Source: UBA6522 sp965221035 (GTDB lineage Bacteria; Pseudomonadota; Gammaproteobacteria; Steroidobacterales; Rariloculaceae). From it: 64,000 bases of DNA. The first letter of the stretch is position 1, and each line of letters opens with the position of its first letter. Position numbers and translations under genes: made by a program. Shown in pieces: positions 60,022 through 64,000 of the stretch. Below the pieces are notes generated by a model. It was not told the DNA's origin. It worked only from the letters and a program-made list of their open reading frames with translations, and made no database searches. The stretch spans positions 2,480,001 through 2,544,000 of the forward strand of contig OZ244860.1 of assembly GCA_965221035.1 (NCBI GenBank), in the 5' to 3' direction.

Positions 60022-62657
60022 TCCGCCGCCTGCTTGATCTCGTGGAAGGCTCGGAGGCCATGGCGCCCTGGGCCCCGCCCCCTAGTCCCGACGCGTTGCA
60101 CGAGCTGTTGCCGTGGCGGGCCTGGGATGAGTCGTCGGAACTGTACGTCAACTCGGCGAGCCACGGGTTCGTGCTCGAACTGCCGCCGTTCGCCGGTATC
60201 GACGCCGAAACGCTCGGCGCGATCGGCGGTGCGTTGGCCGATGCTGCGCCGGATCGCTGCACGATCCAGTTCATCCATTGGGCGAGCCCCCGATTCGGGG
60301 CCCCGTTGGCGGCCTGGGCCGCGGCTCGCCGTAAGCCACCGTCCGGTAGGACCGTGTCCGGGCAGGCGTCCCCCGAAAACCCGCTGCCCGCCATGGCCGA
60401 CCGGCGCGAGGCGCTGTTCGGCCATGCGGGCTGGCGCGCGCTGCACGCGGGCGGACCCCCATTCACCTGTTCGGACTACCGTGTGTTCCTGACTGCCTGT
60501 CTGTCCGGCCTGCCGGGACCGGCAACCGAAACGGCGCTTGGGGCGTTCCGCCGCGCGCTCGAAGGCACGCTGGCCTCCGCCGGCGCGCGGGTACGCAGAA
60601 TGGGGCCGGACGGACTGCTGTCGCTGGCGGCCGAACTGCTCGCGCCGTCGGTCGGACAGCCAGCGGACGCGGGTGTGAGGAGACGCGCGTTATTGCGGCC
60701 TGCGAGGCGCTGGTCGCCCAGGGACCCGATCCATGTGCAGTGCGCGGCGCCGGGTCGCGCGTTGAGCGTGACGCCCTCGGGGTTGAGGTTCCATCACCCG
60801 GATAACGAGGACGTGGCGGTGCGCGTGCTGAGCGCGATGGCGTTTCCGGACGTCTGGCCGGGGTGGCGGGGCAACGCGCTGATCGGCGATTTCCACCGCG
60901 ACTTCCTGCAGCCGGGCTGTCCGGTGTTGACCTGTCTGACGATTCTGACCGGCGATTCCTCCGACGGCGAGAAGGCGTTTCTGAAATCGGCCCGTGCGAC
61001 GCAGCAGGCCGGTACGGGGATTTCGCGTTACCTGCCGGGCCTGCCGGAAAAAGCGCGCGACTGGCGATTCGTCACCGAACGGCTCAAGGACGGTGAGCGG
61101 CTGATGAAGGCAGCCTATTTCGTCGCCGTGTACGCACGCGCCGACGCCATCGACGACGCCGAACAGGCGGTGCGGGCGATCTACCACGGCCAGGGCTGGC
61201 GGATCGCCGCCGAGCGCTACATGCAGTTGCCGTCGTGGCTCGCTTGTCTGCCGATGCTGCCGGCCGGGGGCCTCGACGCGGACCTGATCCGCATGGGACG
61301 CACGAAAACGCTGCTCAGCGCCTCCGCCGTCCATCTTGCGCCGTTACATGGCGAGTGGCGTGGTCAGCCGCTCGATCCGGACAACCCCCCGGTGTTGCTC
61401 CTGATCGGCCGTCGCGGACAGCCTGCGGGCTGGTCGCCGTTCGCCAACGACGCGGGCAATTTCAATGTCGCCGTGACCGGCAAGTCCGGTTCCGGCAAAT
61501 CGGTGCTGATGCAGGAACTGGTGGTCGGCCTTGTGGCTGCCGGTGGCGAGGCGGTCGTAATCGATGACGGGCGCTCGTTCCAGCACACCGCCGAAGCGCT
61601 CGGCGGCGCGTTCGTCCAGTTCGGCCGGGATTCCGCTTGCCTGAACCCCTTCGCGATGATCGACGCAGCCGCGGCCGAGGCCGACGACGATTACCGGGAA
61701 GAATGTTTCTCGATGCTCGGCGCTGTGCTGCGGCGGATGTGCCGGCGTCAGGGCGGCATGGACGACATCGAGGCGGCGCTGATCGACGGGGCCATCGCCG
61801 AGGCCTGGGAAGAGGCGGGCAACAACGCGGATCTCGGTCACGTACGGAAGCGCCTTGAAGCGCACGGCGACGCCCGCGCGCTCGACATGGGGCTGTCGCT
61901 CGGGCCGTGGTGTCCGGGCGGGGCCTCCGGGAGGCTCTTTGCCGGTCGCGACGTCCCGTCGCTCGACGCGGCGTTCGCCGTGTTCGAGCTCGCGGAACTG
62001 AAGGGCCGCCACGACGTGCAGACGGTGGTGCTGATGCTGGTGGTGTTTTTGGCCACCCAGCGCATGTACCACGGCGACCGCACGGTGCCGAAGGCGATCG
62101 TCGTCGACGAGGCCTGGGACCTGCTCGCCGGCGAAGACAGCCGGGCGTTCATCGAAGGCGCCGCACGCCGCGCCCGAAAATACCGCGGCGCGCTCGTGAC
62201 CGGCACGCAGTCGGTCAATGACTACTACGCCAACCCGGCCGCGCGGGCGGCCTGGGACAACGCCGACTGGGTGATTTTTCTTGCCCAGAAGGACGAGTCG
62301 GTTGAGCTGCTCAAGAGCGAAAAACGTATTCATTGCGACGCCGGAATGGAACGGGCGCTGAAAAGCCTGCGCACGGCCGGCGGACGGTACGCCGAACTCG
62401 TGCTGCACGGTCCGGACGGCTGGCGCGTGGCGCGCCTGGTCCTCGATCCCTGGTCCGTGGCGCTCTATTCGTCGCGCGGACCCGCGTTTGCAGCGGTCGA
62501 GGCGCTGAAGGCGAAGGGGCTTTCGACGGCCGAGGCGATCGCGCACATCGTCGATGGGCGTTCTGCGAAAAAGGTCGTGCAATCGACTGGACCAGCAGCC
62601 GCGACAGCGGCCGACAGCCTGGCCGACAGGCCGGCTGAATCGGAGGCGGCGGCATGA
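60018..62657 (+). CDS. traC: T4SS ATPase TraC (VirB4 family)
   Basis: This 879-aa protein is close to the 875 residues of F TraC. Start GTG 60018 was chosen because GGAGG lies 5 nt upstream and it overlaps the traV stop by 4 nt. Walker A is GKSGSGKS at about residues 488-495; Walker B is KAIVVDEAWDLL at about 691-702. An N-terminal TraC_F_IV-type domain precedes (LHELLPWRAWDESSELYVNS; IGDFHRDFLQPGCPVL). The motif ALVTGTQSVNDYY follows Walker B. It powers pilus assembly at the cytoplasmic face. Confidence 0.92.
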   Translation: MIRRLLDLVEGSEAMAPWAPPPSPDALHELLPWRAWDESSELYVNSASHGFVLELPPFAGIDAETLGAIGGALADAAPDRCTIQFIHWASPRFGAPLAAWAAARRKPPSGRTVSGQASPENPLPAMADRREALFGHAGWRALHAGGPPFTCSDYRVFLTACLSGLPGPATETALGAFRRALEGTLASAGARVRRMGPDGLLSLAAELLAPSVGQPADAGVRRRALLRPARRWSPRDPIHVQCAAPGRALSVTPSGLRFHHPDNEDVAVRVLSAMAFPDVWPGWRGNALIGDFHRDFLQPGCPVLTCLTILTGDSSDGEKAFLKSARATQQAGTGISRYLPGLPEKARDWRFVTERLKDGERLMKAAYFVAVYARADAIDDAEQAVRAIYHGQGWRIAAERYMQLPSWLACLPMLPAGGLDADLIRMGRTKTLLSASAVHLAPLHGEWRGQPLDPDNPPVLLLIGRRGQPAGWSPFANDAGNFNVAVTGKSGSGKSVLMQELVVGLVAAGGEAVVIDDGRSFQHTAEALGGAFVQFGRDSACLNPFAMIDAAAAEADDDYREECFSMLGAVLRRMCRRQGGMDDIEAALIDGAIAEAWEEAGNNADLGHVRKRLEAHGDARALDMGLSLGPWCPGGASGRLFAGRDVPSLDAAFAVFELAELKGRHDVQTVVLMLVVFLATQRMYHGDRTVPKAIVVDEAWDLLAGEDSRAFIEGAARRARKYRGALVTGTQSVNDYYANPAARAAWDNADWVIFLAQKDESVELLKSEKRIHCDAGMERALKSLRTAGGRYAELVLHGPDGWRVARLVLDPWSVALYSSRGPAFAAVEALKAKGLSTAEAIAHIVDGRSAKKVVQSTGPAAATAADSLADRPAESEAAA

Positions 62658-63469
62658 AACGCGTGATCGCGCACGAGGCACTGTTCTGGCCGACCGGGGC
62701 GCCGGTGCAGGATTCGGGTGAGGTGCGCTGGCCGCGCCTGGCGTCGGAACTGGCGTCGACCCCGTACAACGACGCATCCCGAACACCCGAAAAACCGCTG
62801 CGACCGACCGCGCTTGGGGTGTCCTACGGACGCGCTCAACACGCGCTGGAACTCAGCCGCGCGGTCGAGGCGCTGGCAAAGCTCAACCCACGGCAACGCC
62901 GCGTGATTGCCACCCACGCCTGGCTTGCGGACATCCGGAACGCGGCGCTCAGCGACGAGTCCGGATCGGCCGCAAGGGGTCGGACCCGGATCGGATTGCG
63001 CCTTATGGACATCGAAGCCTTGGCGACAGTGCTGGCGGACGCGATGCGCTGGGATGCGCCGGGCCGTCGCGCAATGGCGCCCGGCGCGGTCGTTGCCGAC
63101 GCCCTGTTGCGGCAGCTCGCCGCGCTGGATACCAGGGATCGTCGCCGGCTGGCGCTGCACGCGCTTTTTTCCGAACTCTTGCCGGCGGGCCTCGGCGCGG
63201 CGGCTGCGGACACCGTGGTCCGCGCGGCGCGGCTCGACCGCGAGGTCCCGGAAACATGGGTGGAGATGCTCAGGTTCGTGCGGCGGTTGGCCGCGGCGAC
63301 GGTGTCCCGGGATGTGCTCGGCGAGCGCGCCGAATTCCCTGCGCTGGACACGCGGATTGTACCGATGGAACCCGAAGTGGCGGCAAGGCAATGGCTTGAA
63401 CGGCTTCGGGCCTTGGGGGTTGACGTGGAGACAGGCGGGGCCGGAATGCCCCCAGGAGAAAAGGAATGA
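62654..63469 (+). CDS. Unknown protein with two degenerate HD-phosphohydrolase-like units
   Basis: This 271-aa protein starts 4 nt inside traC. It contains YGRAQHALELSRAVEALAKL with RRVIATHAWLADI, and later RRRLALHALFSEL with PETWVEMLRFVRRLAAATV. Both halves, and the next gene, share the layout of small HD hydrolases (VAQHS...ALLHDA), but the catalytic His-Asp is A-D in one unit and S-E in the other. The protein is therefore probably not a phosphohydrolase. Its place in the tra operon suggests an accessory role in transfer or a nucleotide-binding role. No named family. Confidence 0.55.
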   Translation: MKRVIAHEALFWPTGAPVQDSGEVRWPRLASELASTPYNDASRTPEKPLRPTALGVSYGRAQHALELSRAVEALAKLNPRQRRVIATHAWLADIRNAALSDESGSAARGRTRIGLRLMDIEALATVLADAMRWDAPGRRAMAPGAVVADALLRQLAALDTRDRRRLALHALFSELLPAGLGAAAADTVVRAARLDREVPETWVEMLRFVRRLAAATVSRDVLGERAEFPALDTRIVPMEPEVAARQWLERLRALGVDVETGGAGMPPGEKE

Positions 63470-64000
63470 CGACACAAAACGGAAACCGGCGGCCCGACTG
63501 GCCGGGGGACCCGGCGGCGCTTGAGGCCGACGGGGTGGATTTCGAGGCGCTCGGGCACGTGCTCGGCAACCTGTGCTGGCGGGGCGGCCGGACGCGGCGG
63601 TTCTATTCCGTGGCGCAACAGGCGTTGACGGTGTGCGACGCGGTGCAGCAGTTGGGCGGCCTCGACGACGAACATCGCCGGACGATCGCGCTGCACGCGC
63701 TGCTGGGCGATGCCTGGCGGGCGTGGCTGACGGAGCCGGCGGCATACACCTCCGCGAAGTCGGTGGAAAGACACGTGCGCGACCGCGCGGCGGTGCAGCG
63801 CACGGTGCTCGAAGCCGTCGGCGCGGCGCCCGAACTCCCCGAGAGCTGGGCGCAGGCGCTTGAGCTGACCCGGCGCATGGCGGAGTCGGCGTTGTTGCGG
63901 GATCTCGCCGACGCAGGCGTTGCCGCTGACGGAGCCCAGGGCGGGCCGTTGTTCCCGCCGCTGAAGGAGCGTACGCGCCCCCTGCGTCCGGACCGCGCCG
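63466..64000 (+). CDS. Degenerate HD-phosphohydrolase-like protein (3' end outside window)
   Basis: The start overlaps the previous stop by 4 nt (ATGA). At least 178 residues are visible and the frame is open to the edge. TRRFYSVAQQALTVCDAVQQ and RRTIALHALLGDAWRAWLTE follow the HD-hydrolase pattern F-Y-S-V-A-Q-H-(S/A)...A-L-L-H-D-A, but His is Gln in the first motif and Gly in the second. PESWAQALELTRRMAESALL matches the end of the preceding gene's second unit, so the two genes are tandem paralogues. Confidence 0.6.
   Translation, partial: MTTQNGNRRPDWPGDPAALEADGVDFEALGHVLGNLCWRGGRTRRFYSVAQQALTVCDAVQQLGGLDDEHRRTIALHALLGDAWRAWLTEPAAYTSAKSVERHVRDRAAVQRTVLEAVGAAPELPESWAQALELTRRMAESALLRDLADAGVAADGAQGGPLFPPLKERTRPLRPDRA

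Noticed and set aside
1..64000. tRNA, rRNA or riboswitch genes
   Set aside because: No cloverleaf, conserved rRNA segment or known riboswitch core was recognised by eye; a covariance-model scan could still find small RNAs.

Overview
The window reads as chromosome of a GC-rich (roughly 60-65 %) Gram-negative heterotroph, most likely a gammaproteobacterium. The evidence is two TonB-dependent receptors, many genes with Sec signal peptides, a complete TRAP transporter and an F-type (MPF-F) conjugation operon. No rRNA, tRNA or CRISPR array was seen, so placement finer than proteobacteria is inference.

Region 1 (1-39,002) is a catabolic, envelope-oriented neighbourhood: an ankyrin protein cut by the left edge, class III alcohol dehydrogenase (formaldehyde/glutathione), a LigM-like O-demethylase divergent from a MetF-like reductase, two PQQ dehydrogenases, a carboxylesterase, an SMP-30 lactonase-like protein, a Cys-type sulfatase, a large alpha/beta-hydrolase-domain protein, two TonB receptors, beta-propellers, a VapBC pair and a dctPQM TRAP operon. 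Two exported families recur: five DUF6152 domains and six domains with a G-x-W-(E/D)-G-(D/N)-T-L-V motif. They occur as neighbours and, twice, fused in one polypeptide. All five DUF6152 domains have His-His-Ser at or next to the predicted signal-peptide cleavage site.

Region 2 (39,332-44,585) is a three-gene minus-strand operon with 4-nt and 38-nt overlaps: DUF4143-type AAA ATPase, a 1183-aa NACHT-like NTPase, and a small PD-(D/E)XK nuclease in a shifted frame. A perfect 16+16 bp AT-rich palindrome lies 4 nt upstream of the first start codon. This is the best candidate for an undescribed defence or conflict system.

Region 3 (44,738-47,351) is a CFA-synthase-like methyltransferase overlapping an FAD oxidase, an arrangement suggesting mid-chain (10-methyl) fatty-acid branching.

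Region 4 (about 47,400-54,110) is a lower-GC, mobile-DNA-rich island: IS21 remnants at both ends, an XRE/ImmA pair, two 50-codon genes, an intact 1200-bp IS3-family element inserted in an older decayed IS3 copy, and a two-gene unit for a membrane-anchored PLD-like protein plus a small membrane protein.

Region 5 (54,230-64,000) is the start of an integrated conjugative element or plasmid segment: a LexA/CI-like repressor divergent from a two-domain DNA-binding protein that leads straight into traA-L-E-K-B-V-C, then two paralogous genes that look like HD-phosphohydrolase domains with lost catalytic residues. The last gene runs off the right edge.

Functions are assigned from motifs and remembered family features, without database searches.
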